This document shows positions 18,601 to 27,144 of a stretch of DNA of 64,000 bases, in pieces (the stretch's first letter is position 1; each line of letters starts with the position of its first letter). The stretch is from Aliikangiella coralliicola. GTDB lineage: Bacteria; Pseudomonadota; Gammaproteobacteria; Enterobacterales; Kangiellaceae. The notes below the pieces were generated by a model. That model saw only the letters and a program-made list of their open reading frames with translations, was not told the DNA's origin and did no database searches. The stretch lies in the NCBI RefSeq assembly GCF_007004725.1, contig NZ_ML660167.1:248001-312000 (forward strand). Direction: 5' to 3'. Made by a program: the position numbers and the translations under genes.

Positions 18601-21600
18601 CCGCCGCGCCTGATCCAGGATAAATGGGCCGGGCTGCAAAACGTCGCACTGGCTTACGTTTGGAAAGAAGATACCTTTATCTTTGAAAAACCAGACCAAA
18701 ATGGCCAGTTCCGTTATCTGCGCTATTCTCCTGCGGGTGATGGTGCAATGGATTACCGACAACCCGATGCCGGTTACCCCAAACAGGCCGGTGAAGACTT
18801 CTGGCAAATTCCAGAGGCCTTGCAACGCGAGGGCTTTGATCAATTTGACACAATTTTTGTGCAAAATGAAAACCTGCTATTTATTAGTGATCAAAAATTC
18901 ATTCGCTTTAACCTGGACGACGAAACCTGGAGTTACCCACAGCCGCTGGAACTGCTTTATCCTGGTATTCCTTTTAACAAAACCAACTTCCGAGACTTGC
19001 AATCAGGCTTCGTCGGTGGTGACGGCTCGGTGTATTTCTTTAATCAGGACAGCTACGTACACTTTAATCCTGAAGAAAATCGCTGGAGTGAGGTGGCCGA
19101 CATTCGCGATGATTGGGGGCTGCAGGAAAACATTCTCGCGCAGGGTGTTCAGGCAAGCTATGTTGATGCTCAGGGTATTACTTACCTGTTTTCCGGTGAT
19201 AAATATGTCAGGTATTCCAGTAGCGATTTTCGATTTATTGACCAGGGCTATCCCAAAGACATCACTACCTATTTGCGCCAAGAACCCGGCTTTAATTTTT
19301 TGACGGAACATGTTCAGGACTATTTCGATGGCCTGGAACACGTTCAACACCGCCCCTACTTTACCGGCATACTGCGCCATGGCTTTAGTGTGAGTTTGTT
19401 TAGCCAGGACAGCGTGTGGGTGGGTTCGCCGGTAAAATATGCCCAATATAGTATCGAAGGGCTGGGAAAAATCGATAACCCGTTTACCGAGGGCGCGAGT
19501 GTTGATGCCGCATTTGTGCAGCCTGGTACTGATCGTACCTACCTGTTTTCTGATGAAAAATACATCCGCTATACAGGTAAAGATTACCGTTATATTGACG
19601 AAGGCTATCCCAAGCTGATTGCTGAGGGGCTGGCTGAAGATCTCGGGATTGCAGACCTGGCTGAACATTACCGCGATGGCCTGGATGCAGCGCTATACCA
19701 TCCCGATCTCGGCACTGTTTTGTTTAGCGAGCGCCAGTACCTGACTATAAAAAGTCCGAATGGAGAAAATTCGAACATAGCAGACGGTCAAGTTAGCGAA
19801 GGTTTTGCCGAACAGCAGGAAGGAAATATCAACGATCGCTGGGGTCGCATTTACAACGCTTTCATGGAAGACGAAGTCAACAGCGTGGATGGCGCCTACA
19901 TTGATGATGCCACAGGCGCGCTTCACATGTTTAAGGGCCGCCAGCATATTCGCTACAGTGACACAGCGGCACTATTTGAACTTAACCCCTATCGAGAAGC
20001 GCGCTATGTCGATGAGGAGTACCCGCAATTTATTCACCAAAGCTGGCCTCATATGCCTGCGGACATTGTCAGGGAATACGGCGCCGAAGCTGTATTTAAA
20101 TTTGAAGGGAAAGTTCATTTTCACCACAGCGGACAGTTTGTTCGCTACCAGTTGGATTTAAGTGACCAATATGAGCAGCACCCAACCCAAACTCTCGCTT
20201 ATCGCTGGGGCCGTTGGTCTGATTACCTGCTGAGCGATATTCATCAGCTCAGTCGTTTTAAAGATTTAAATCAGCGCTACAGTGGTGGTGATATTAGCCT
20301 CAGTGCGTTGGTGAGCGGCAGTGACGGGGTGGTACGAGAACCTTATATGCACTTTGCCGATATTTTTGGTTTCGAAAAAGAACAGCTGCGCTGGCTTAAA
20401 CAACGCAATGGCTTTTTGCCGTCAAAAGTGAATCGCTTAGAGCGCGAATTTGACGTGGAACTGAGCTTACGACTATACGACACGCTAAGCACTTGCCAGC
20501 GCATTCGAGTGGATGTGGCGCCACTGTATCATAAAGTCTGGCACCCGTTGTACAGCAACACCCCTAACTTAGCTGCTGCGGCGGAAGCTAGCTATGCACA
20601 GTTGGTCGCGGTCGATTGCAACAACAATTACCAAACCCTGGTACGCCAGATCCGCGATGAGGTTAACACCTTAAAGCGTGATGCGCTGGTCCCATACGTG
20701 ATTGCCAACGACCCCGAAGTCAATACGGCGCGAGAGTTGTATCAAAAATTGCTAATTGATATTCAAATGGCCAGTTGTGCGGATACTTCACGTATTAAAG
20801 AAGCGACTGCAGCCATTCAGTTGTATTTGCATCGCTACTTTGTGAACTTAGAGGACATCGACCTCGACGCAAGCGATCAACAAGCTACTCGCGAAGCGCA
20901 GAAAGAACAATGGCAGTGGCTGAAAAACTATCGTGTATGGGAGGCCAACCGCAAAGTATTCCTGTATCCGGAAAATTATATTCGTCCCGAATTGCGCGAC
21001 AGCAAAACGCCTGCTTTTGGCGCGCTGGAAGAGAGTTTATCCCAGGGCGAATTAACGGAAAACACGGTTGAGAGTGCCTATTTCAACTATCTGGATGCTT
21101 ATACCGAAGTGTCTGAATTGGAAATTTCCGGCGGCTATGTATTTGACGACCAAGCCTCGGGTAGCGCAGATAAAACCCTGGTGTTGTTCGGTCGTACCAA
21201 AACTAATCCCAAGCGTTATTTTTATCGCTTCGGCACCTTTATTGGCGGTGATAGTAATGCGGCCACCTGGAAGCCCTGGATTGAATTAAACATTCAAATC
21301 GAAGCTGACCGTGTGCAGCCGGTTTACGCTTTTAACCGCGTGTTTGTATTTTGGGCCGTTATTGAACACAGTATTAAGGATAACGGACAAACTCAAATTG
21401 TGGAAAGCGGCAATACCTATAGTGCAAGCGCTAATAATAATTCGCAGTACGAAGTTAAAATATATTATTCGTTTTACAATTTAAATAAGCGCTGGTCGCA
21501 GCCGCAGTTGATGAATACCTTCGGCCAGTTAAGCCACAGTCAGGCCATAGCTCATGCTGACCTGTTCGTGGAGCACTCCTCTAAGCTAACGCAAAACGCT

Positions 21601-24600
21601 ACTGATCATCAGTACGACAACATTTATGTTAGCACGCAGTTCTACTTCCGCTCTTCGCCCCATGCGACCCACTATCGGGCATTTAATTTAACCCCCGAGT
21701 TGTATTCGCAAACAGCGGCTGTGCAAACCATCGTAAACCGCGGCCGAGCACTATTTAACGAATTATTTAATGAAGGCGACATATCGCCGCAAAATGTCGT
21801 TAAGCTCAATTCCCTCGAAAACTCGATGGACGGCCCCTGGTTTGCGTACAATCACAAAGGTTGTGGCTTCATGGTGAAACCTGAACCTGAAGCGCTGCCC
21901 AGTAATACGCAACTAACACCACTGAGCAGCAACGACATCAATATCCCGACAGGCGTCACCGCAGCCGTACAGGTAGGTGACGGCGGTGAGGTTTACTACT
22001 TTACTAATGGCACCTATAGCAGCCGCAGTTCCACCGAAGAAATTGACGTAGCGACACGCTGGGGGCGACGAGATAACGAACTGTTTCGAGATGGTATCGT
22101 CGACAGCGCGTTGGTAGGCGATGATGCGACTTATCTGACCCGCGGCCCAAATGTCTATGAATATCGCGGCGACAGCTATCAAAAGCTGGCCGTTGACCCC
22201 TACCCTATCCATCAGCTTGACCCCAGGGTTCCACCCAGCTGGCAAAGTATTGATGCCGCCTTCACTGCACCTAATGGCCATCGTTTTTATTTCAATAATA
22301 CCAATGGTGCGGTATTGAACAGCGGCACGGGGGAAGTGAATTCTTACCCCATGCACTTTGGTCTGGCGGGCGAAGGACTAATAGACGAGATTGGCTCTGC
22401 AGTGGTGTATAACGGCGCATTACATGACGTTTCACGTAATGGTTATCGCCGATTTCTGCCCAATGGCAGAGTGATTGAGGAAACTGACGGGCGCCGCTGG
22501 ACAAACACTGGTGAATTGGTGTCCGGGCTTTTGGGAGCAAAACAGCGCTTCCCCGGATCAAGAAGACGAGTGACTGGGCTTATGTCCATTGGTGGTGGTG
22601 TATTAATCCGCGACTCTCATAGCAGTATGATTTTTGTCAAAGATGGCACTTATCGTCTAAATTACCATCCCGAGCCCTTGAACAATGGTCACGACTATTG
22701 GAATACCGGTCTTTCCTATCAACAGGGTGATCGGCACTACTGCATGACCTTTGTCTTTAGCTCAAGCTCCGATCCATTCGGTGGCTCACACGATAAAGTA
22801 ACTGTTAGAGCTTGGGTAAAAGAAGGAGACGACGGAAAATACCAACCTTACCGCTTCAGTAATAATTCTGAAGAGTTGATTATCCGTGAGCGGCCTATTT
22901 GCGCTTTCACCTCAGCTGATGGTACCTATTTAATTCTTACCACGAACACGGGCAGTTCCGATTTATCAAGAAAGTATCGTCTATTTTACAACCACCTGAA
23001 TCCGGAAGAAGTGGCCACTCAATTTGACGCGAAGCATAATGAGGGGATCATTAGTGATCTCGGTCGCGGTCTGTTTTTTAGCGACTCCAGTTTGTCGTTA
23101 AATCAGGTTGACGCTGCTTTCGTTGGCACCGGCAGTGTTGGCGCACAAAATGCCCTTTACTTATTCTCTGGTGAAGAGTATTTCCGCTACTCGCTGGATG
23201 AAGGTAATCAATATAGCGGCAAATCTGACACAGGTTACCCTAAGCCTATCCTCGGCAATGATGAAGGCTTCCCTGATGACTGGACACATATTAATGCAGC
23301 CTTTACCGGGGTCAACAATACCCACTATTTCTTTGACAATGATCAATCGCGTTATATCGGCATCCGCGCCGAAGAAGACAGCCCAGATCTACTCAGTGAA
23401 GTAATGCCAAGCCCAGGGGCATGGGGAGTAATGCCGGACACGGCCCTTATGACCCATAAAACCGTCGATGCAGCTTATACCAAAGGGGGCAATCTCTATC
23501 TGTTGGCCAAAGATGAATATTACCGTTATACCTTAGGCGGCGACAATCTGGATCAAATTTCCGAGTTTGTCGACGTAGGCTACCCCAAAACTTTGCCCAA
23601 TAACATTAGCGACATTGACGCCGCTTTTGCCATCGACGATTTTACTTATTTGTTCCATGGTCAAAACTACTATCGTCTGGATTCCTCCAGCGCTGACCCA
23701 GCTCAACTGGGCAGCCCTTCCACCGTTAGCGGTAACTGGGGAAATATTCCGTCTGAGTTGCGTTTTCACGGAATGGACGCCGGTTTTAACGCCAATATTG
23801 ATGGCGAACAGCGTGTGTACTTGGTACGGGATGACGGCTACATTGTTTACGACATGGTCAATGGACCGATGTTGTACGATATCAATGTCGTCAACTACGA
23901 CATAGTGCGTCTTACTTCCAGTACCGCCGAACAGCTAAATCAGATTCTATTTTCCGGGGGGGTCAAAACGCTACTTAAACTTAGCACCCAGCAAATCGAT
24001 GAATCCCCCACCATCAGTTTCAATCGGGCCACGCCGGAAAATATTTCCATGCGTCCCGAACGGTTTTCCGAAACCCCCACCAATAGCCATCTCGACTATA
24101 ACAGTGCCAACGGCCTCTACTATTGGGAAGTCTTTTTTCATGCGCCGTTTTTAATTGCGCAAACCTTAAATAACGACCAGAAATTCGAATATGCGAAAAC
24201 CTGGTACGAGTTTATTTACGACCCAACCGAAGTATCCGACTACTGGAAATTTCTTCCCTTTTTAGCCGCTGATCCACAGGCGTTGATGCTGAGCATTCGC
24301 AGTGATCTGGATGCCTTTGCCGATGTTTATGGTAACGCCGCAGCACTGCAACCTTCTCGCGACGCACTCGACGCACTGGCATTGGCGCTGGCCCCCTATC
24401 AGGCCATCTTCCTTGGCCAGATTAACAAAGCCACCTTCGAGCAAAACCAAAATCGTCGCCTGAGTGAGATCGAAGATGCCGCGCAATGGCCCGAGTTTGC
24501 CCTGCTGCAAACACACATTGTCGAGTTGGCAACCCTGGCAAACCAGGAGAGTCATGCTGATTCAGATAAAGCGCTATTGGTGCGCTGGCAAAAAGAAATG

Positions 24601-27144
24601 CTGGAAATTTTGGAAGTGGTGAAAAAACTGGATTTTCGCGTTGATTTAATGAGTAATCACGCAGCCCAGTTAAAACTGTATTTGAACGACCCCTTCGATC
24701 CACACGCCATCGCTGCGCTGCGGGTGATTGCCTATCGCAAAGCCATTATTATGCGTTACGTCGATAATCTGCTGGATTGGGGCGATTTACTCTTTCGTCA
24801 GTACACCCGCGAAAGCATCAATGAAGCACGTATGCTCTATATTTTGGCGCACGATCTATTGGGTGAAAAGCCCCGCAATATGGGCCGAGTCGTATTGGAA
24901 CCCACGCAGGCATATAAGGACTTTTTACACTATACCGGCGATGAAACGGAAAACTACGACTTTTTAATCGACATGGAAAATCAAATTCCAGCGGACGTTG
25001 AAACGGCACAACAAAGCCTGAGTTTTGCGGCCAGTCAATCTGACACGGTATTACGCCCTTACTTCTATCTCAAGGAGAATGAACTATTCACCGAATACTG
25101 GCAACGAGTGGAAGACCGCCTGGACAAAATCCGTAATTGTTTGAATATCGACGGTATTGCTCAACCTCTACCGTTATTTCAACCACCGATCAACCCGATG
25201 GCGCTGGTCAATGCCGCCGCCAGCGGTGCCGGTTTGGCTGGTGCAGGTATGGTCGGCGGTGTTGCCACTGTACCCGACTACCGTTTCGATGTGTTGTTGG
25301 GTAAATCGCGCGAGTTAGTGGGCAAACTCAAAGGCTTTAGTGATGCGCTGCTATCAGCACTCGAGAAACAAGATGCCGAAACCATGAGTTTGCTACAAAA
25401 CGACCAAGAAGCCAGCGTGCTTGATATGAGTACGCAAATGAAAAAAGCACAAATTGATGAGGCTATGGCAACGCGTAAAAACCTGGTGGAAACCCAGCAA
25501 CGAGCTAAAGATCAGGAAAAGCACTATGGCAACCTGATATCCACCGGTTATTTGAAAGAAGAGGAAGTTCAAATCCAGATGATGACCGCTGCTGCGGTGT
25601 TACACGGTGTAGTGGCTCTGGGGCGTATCGTCAGTGGCCTGTCTTATGTCGTACCACAATTTACCGCCGGACCTTTCAGTTTTGGCGTAACCTCCGGCGG
25701 AAAAAATGTCGGAGATATGGTTTCTGAATTTGGCCAGGCTGTGCAGTCTATTTCCGAAGGCTTAAGCATGGGCGGCGAAGTTGCCGGCATTGTCGCGCAA
25801 TTTAAGCGTTCCGCTGAAGACTGGGAGTTACAGAAAAAAGTTGCCGTGAGTGAGATCAAACAGCTCGAGCATCAAATTGAGGCGCATGACGCACGTACCG
25901 CAATGCTCAAACAAGAACTCAAAGTGCACGAGAAAGAGATCGATAATAAAGCCGCCATTCGCCAGTTTATGAACGACAAATTCACCAATAAAGAATTGTA
26001 CAACTGGATCAGCGGGAAGATTTCCGGTCTGTATTTCCAAACCTATAAAATGGCTCATGACTACGCTAAGCAAGCTGAACAAGCCTTTGTTTTTGAAAAA
26101 GGTTTACAGGCGGACAAGGTCAATTACGTTCGCGGCGCTTACTGGGACAGTCAGAGAAAAGGCTTGCTTGCAGGCGGTGCGCTGGAGCTGGATTTAGATC
26201 GCATGGATAAAGCTTTTATGGAAAACGACTCCCGCTCAATGGAAATCACCAAAAACGTCTCGCTTATCGAGAACGATCCGATGGCATTGTTGCAATTAAA
26301 AACCAAGGGCCACTGTCAATTCCGGCTGAGTGAAGACATGTTCGACTACGACTTCCCCGGTCACTACCGCCGTCAATTAGTCAGCATATCTTTGAGCTTT
26401 GAAATTGGTGAAGGCCAGAGTGTTAACGCGACTTTGACTCAATTGAGCAGTCATTTGGTCATGGAACCAGACATAAAAGCGGTGAAGCACTTGTTGGATC
26501 CAAGCAATGAAACCACTACCAATGTACGCTCCAACTGGCGAGCTAATCAGCAGGTCGCTTTATCCCACGTTGATCAATACACGGAAAACAACGGGATGTT
26601 TCAATTGAACTTTGGCGATGCGCGCTACTTACCGTTTGAGGGCACCGGCGCTGTCTCCCACTGGCGTCTGGAGCTGAATGGTAAAAAAGGCGATTACAAC
26701 CCGGCCGACTTAATGGATGTGACGGTGAAGGTTCGCTACCGTGCGATGCAGGGAGGTAATCGCTTTGCCAATGAAGTTAAAGGCGTACTAAAACCTTATC
26801 ATGCCACGGCGTTTTTCGATATGGCATACAATTTCCCGGATCAGTGGAACGCTTTAACTCAGGGTGATGAAGGAGAAGTTGAGTTTGCGTTCAGCCGGGA
26901 TCAGTTCCCCAATATCAGCAGCAGTCGCATTATTGGTTTGTTTGTGCGTTATGAGTATCAAGACGGCGAAAGCGGCCCGATATTTACCATTAATGATCAA
27001 TTGGATGCTCCCAACAATACCTACCTGCAACAGACCAACCTGGGTGTGGGCCAACAAGGGGCGCTATGGAAATTCAGTCTCAAAGGTGATCCGGCTGGGC
27101 TTAAAAATGCTGAGTTGGTACTGGTGTATAAAGCGAAGGTGTAA
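12640..27144 (+). CDS. Giant TcA-like insecticidal-toxin-complex protein with hemopexin repeats, 4834 aa
   Basis: The N-terminus carries the VRP1/TcA motif (SVYSPAAYLTDLLQMLDDEF, residues about 25-45), and helical shell sequence continues to about 1150. A first array of about 24 hemopexin-type repeats (DAAFVGxDGxTYLFSGxxYVRY) fills 1150-2500. Helical and neuraminidase-like segments follow (about 2500-3100), then a second array of about nine repeats (3100-3750). The TcA pore part starts with YYWEVFFHAPFLIAQTL (about 3825), then come long coiled helices (4350-4490) and the C-terminal TcB-binding-like domain with LPFEGTGAVSHWRLEL (about 4665). Known TcA subunits are about 2,500 residues, pentameric, translocate a TcB-TcC cocoon and carry receptor-binding domains where the hemopexin arrays sit here. 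I infer an enlarged receptor-recognition surface. An upstream TTG at 12628 is in frame, but the ATG at 12640 is preferred. There is no signal peptide. Confidence 0.88.
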   Translation: MSIQKNLPTYAGIFGDVDFKEGDENRSVYSPAAYLTDLLQMLDDEFDDSVDIDSRRSDIKSIPLDAENTTTLIPYLDIVNEVLEKKINDDPQQVYQQLEQALYPFNSPFSLNNERTKTHLKYLGLRADQLYRLFADQLDYLRVARDYLGLSESEYEVLKDPANDEAELMQIASAYGYQGDNFIGDMSKVSTFIDSTGLSPSAIRELLYQNLYVAPSDHSKVENGRDLFYVNTHSTSRGYVGLSEDETTLQWYSSDEDQNPTDVPLFWFDRAQRFVRFAQKIGLSFTELDHLLRHCCLQNNIARINDQSLPIIAQVRYLQTTLEQPLDAIIATISSISFAGRGNEALPQDQFNRIFNLDCARVDKKYLHLPAVMGETPVQYSDTQYHTYEAIDYFADLFSDANDAIRKRLQHTLGFSETDLRNITQRLKLANSANDSLYLEQQQLWPLLNVLYRVHSLSSALDIPFMGLFTLFDLLEQDAFVGRYDPHNQFIYRAPSTQKCFDILLGNNTSDRLWLLESLTSLNQWMKQFGFSPELLWYIANGTARTDSEEKAQQQQHLQLFNGLLSAVKAEALSPESFSEGLDDERAAHFAYSLQKQHCQSKMDDGKNAVASHHLVHYQANHNQDLAEQFIAQLQHVRPTEFIGLSLQEKLTDKLRHNLMNKGFIDGSGAIVMRTLPALDEFLLESDFSELSERVYYAFHEIFLQQSAGQDLSPADVELQLFKSDLDNLGLETKQVRELFDNLIFLGYIDEQGYVSQVEKFSGSDGESIALNCGLNALAPALHQHLQSQLEKFSASRVKITESMFESLMLKPVALAELFDNLQANGYIDQHHNLTNKLALLDETPETIKLALQFYPQRTAILAALQSAIANDRDMYLQVDMQILSKIADQNVSQWIHRDLQNGYLQGNQLSEYAVEFFQQEDNQNRFKLRPYFDTSKNAIIFEHLAKLLKYSQRYQFKAGSLRALDFDDQEAASAIGQLMDRKILNAQGHLNVSQLDYFSVAENAADFSLPGYEDYEREVFFLLYELAGAVKTTVAAIDNAMKIRSDSQQTSVLQHLQSALGIDQKTIAMLSKALFKAEHVHIAWLQPLYETAMGLEQLNELPTDMHYLQTVKRIIQLALLVKKLQLDHYELALALQDQSLVEKFPEDIVLPEGITSIDCLLRGEEFIYLFKDDQYWLYNAHDYTMIDKKQLAPGDPLLHLQKQDEALQLRLREDPIRQLFDKENLQRVDAAFIDRYGTWCVISDSFHYVLERDAREGHSDTWDKRDNHFGQTQNDFEKLEMIDATYVDEQQRLYLLANDKYVRYTDTNQTHVDQGYPKTISEHWNEENLPLQLPASFEHGLGPMFDGTDGHSYAFLGNTFVSSENGQQRNVASQWGHSRYDFGHAEQIDAAMDSNGQTLIFAGDRVVKYSCSLEMANLQPVEGYPKPIHEEFPSIPGEFAAGLDAALHGLDDKVYLFKDDECVHIDPQSGAITEAQTNTLWGKIDNSITDNGTVDAAFVGLDGYTYLFSGEQYVRYSSGDYQEVDDGFPRNIADDWQGLTHVTAAFVLGKHTYLFGTHMESGPVYVRYTAVHRQEDDYLETDQPDPTERKIETVLSKRPDVDEIEIFPAPIDAEFWSLPASLTASREDFKVDAVMNGPNGKVYLFAGDVCIEHDHASRWWSEPKVFSEQWDRVPAGLGQLNAALYGKDGNTYLFYPGQFLRFGDPELLKLDRGYPRATKKVWGKVRNNIERTGKVDAAVVVESRWREQGHDKLLHDRVQMHTYLFSGDQFFRYSGNQYQSVEPGYPRSIKRLIEEPRFRSLKPDFLKDGTGPDAAFADQRQVYLFKGRSFCATVGDEDNYLQYIDPAFAQVSAVTQEDGVTYLARSENGTQSWHQLNHIEDKTPQLSPATPRIVQQAKPSLSADISAVLHGTDGNRYVFAGHQFYDAQLERSFNIEEIWGRSRNAIYEDESIDAAFVGKDGITYVFSGDHFVQYATHQYIGERTSYPPRLIQDKWAGLQNVALAYVWKEDTFIFEKPDQNGQFRYLRYSPAGDGAMDYRQPDAGYPKQAGEDFWQIPEALQREGFDQFDTIFVQNENLLFISDQKFIRFNLDDETWSYPQPLELLYPGIPFNKTNFRDLQSGFVGGDGSVYFFNQDSYVHFNPEENRWSEVADIRDDWGLQENILAQGVQASYVDAQGITYLFSGDKYVRYSSSDFRFIDQGYPKDITTYLRQEPGFNFLTEHVQDYFDGLEHVQHRPYFTGILRHGFSVSLFSQDSVWVGSPVKYAQYSIEGLGKIDNPFTEGASVDAAFVQPGTDRTYLFSDEKYIRYTGKDYRYIDEGYPKLIAEGLAEDLGIADLAEHYRDGLDAALYHPDLGTVLFSERQYLTIKSPNGENSNIADGQVSEGFAEQQEGNINDRWGRIYNAFMEDEVNSVDGAYIDDATGALHMFKGRQHIRYSDTAALFELNPYREARYVDEEYPQFIHQSWPHMPADIVREYGAEAVFKFEGKVHFHHSGQFVRYQLDLSDQYEQHPTQTLAYRWGRWSDYLLSDIHQLSRFKDLNQRYSGGDISLSALVSGSDGVVREPYMHFADIFGFEKEQLRWLKQRNGFLPSKVNRLEREFDVELSLRLYDTLSTCQRIRVDVAPLYHKVWHPLYSNTPNLAAAAEASYAQLVAVDCNNNYQTLVRQIRDEVNTLKRDALVPYVIANDPEVNTARELYQKLLIDIQMASCADTSRIKEATAAIQLYLHRYFVNLEDIDLDASDQQATREAQKEQWQWLKNYRVWEANRKVFLYPENYIRPELRDSKTPAFGALEESLSQGELTENTVESAYFNYLDAYTEVSELEISGGYVFDDQASGSADKTLVLFGRTKTNPKRYFYRFGTFIGGDSNAATWKPWIELNIQIEADRVQPVYAFNRVFVFWAVIEHSIKDNGQTQIVESGNTYSASANNNSQYEVKIYYSFYNLNKRWSQPQLMNTFGQLSHSQAIAHADLFVEHSSKLTQNATDHQYDNIYVSTQFYFRSSPHATHYRAFNLTPELYSQTAAVQTIVNRGRALFNELFNEGDISPQNVVKLNSLENSMDGPWFAYNHKGCGFMVKPEPEALPSNTQLTPLSSNDINIPTGVTAAVQVGDGGEVYYFTNGTYSSRSSTEEIDVATRWGRRDNELFRDGIVDSALVGDDATYLTRGPNVYEYRGDSYQKLAVDPYPIHQLDPRVPPSWQSIDAAFTAPNGHRFYFNNTNGAVLNSGTGEVNSYPMHFGLAGEGLIDEIGSAVVYNGALHDVSRNGYRRFLPNGRVIEETDGRRWTNTGELVSGLLGAKQRFPGSRRRVTGLMSIGGGVLIRDSHSSMIFVKDGTYRLNYHPEPLNNGHDYWNTGLSYQQGDRHYCMTFVFSSSSDPFGGSHDKVTVRAWVKEGDDGKYQPYRFSNNSEELIIRERPICAFTSADGTYLILTTNTGSSDLSRKYRLFYNHLNPEEVATQFDAKHNEGIISDLGRGLFFSDSSLSLNQVDAAFVGTGSVGAQNALYLFSGEEYFRYSLDEGNQYSGKSDTGYPKPILGNDEGFPDDWTHINAAFTGVNNTHYFFDNDQSRYIGIRAEEDSPDLLSEVMPSPGAWGVMPDTALMTHKTVDAAYTKGGNLYLLAKDEYYRYTLGGDNLDQISEFVDVGYPKTLPNNISDIDAAFAIDDFTYLFHGQNYYRLDSSSADPAQLGSPSTVSGNWGNIPSELRFHGMDAGFNANIDGEQRVYLVRDDGYIVYDMVNGPMLYDINVVNYDIVRLTSSTAEQLNQILFSGGVKTLLKLSTQQIDESPTISFNRATPENISMRPERFSETPTNSHLDYNSANGLYYWEVFFHAPFLIAQTLNNDQKFEYAKTWYEFIYDPTEVSDYWKFLPFLAADPQALMLSIRSDLDAFADVYGNAAALQPSRDALDALALALAPYQAIFLGQINKATFEQNQNRRLSEIEDAAQWPEFALLQTHIVELATLANQESHADSDKALLVRWQKEMLEILEVVKKLDFRVDLMSNHAAQLKLYLNDPFDPHAIAALRVIAYRKAIIMRYVDNLLDWGDLLFRQYTRESINEARMLYILAHDLLGEKPRNMGRVVLEPTQAYKDFLHYTGDETENYDFLIDMENQIPADVETAQQSLSFAASQSDTVLRPYFYLKENELFTEYWQRVEDRLDKIRNCLNIDGIAQPLPLFQPPINPMALVNAAASGAGLAGAGMVGGVATVPDYRFDVLLGKSRELVGKLKGFSDALLSALEKQDAETMSLLQNDQEASVLDMSTQMKKAQIDEAMATRKNLVETQQRAKDQEKHYGNLISTGYLKEEEVQIQMMTAAAVLHGVVALGRIVSGLSYVVPQFTAGPFSFGVTSGGKNVGDMVSEFGQAVQSISEGLSMGGEVAGIVAQFKRSAEDWELQKKVAVSEIKQLEHQIEAHDARTAMLKQELKVHEKEIDNKAAIRQFMNDKFTNKELYNWISGKISGLYFQTYKMAHDYAKQAEQAFVFEKGLQADKVNYVRGAYWDSQRKGLLAGGALELDLDRMDKAFMENDSRSMEITKNVSLIENDPMALLQLKTKGHCQFRLSEDMFDYDFPGHYRRQLVSISLSFEIGEGQSVNATLTQLSSHLVMEPDIKAVKHLLDPSNETTTNVRSNWRANQQVALSHVDQYTENNGMFQLNFGDARYLPFEGTGAVSHWRLELNGKKGDYNPADLMDVTVKVRYRAMQGGNRFANEVKGVLKPYHATAFFDMAYNFPDQWNALTQGDEGEVEFAFSRDQFPNISSSRIIGLFVRYEYQDGESGPIFTINDQLDAPNNTYLQQTNLGVGQQGALWKFSLKGDPAGLKNAELVLVYKAKV
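16096..20160 (+). repeat. First hemopexin-type repeat array in the TcA-like protein
   Basis: About 24 degenerate repeats of roughly 50-60 codons share (V/I)DAA(F/L) followed by a glycine turn, (T/V)YLF and a (F/Y)xRY strand. Linkers between every second unit often contain GYP(K/R)xI or WG(R/K). Hemopexin repeats fold as blades of four-bladed propellers, so 24 units would make about six propellers; that count is an estimate by eye. Confidence 0.8.
21930..23880 (+). repeat. Second hemopexin-type repeat array in the TcA-like protein
   Basis: About nine units, including IDAAFTAPNGHRFYF, VDAAFVGTGS...LYLFSGEEYFRY, INAAFTGVNNTHYFF and IDAAFAIDDFTYLFHG. Units in the middle (around 22400-22990) are too diverged to delimit. 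The array is separated from the first by neuraminidase-like sequence, so the two insertions lie at different points of the TcA chain. Confidence 0.75.

Noticed and set aside
17101-19947. Numerous open frames antisense to or in other frames of the hemopexin array
   Set aside because: They mirror the repeat structure of the giant gene and lack start signals.
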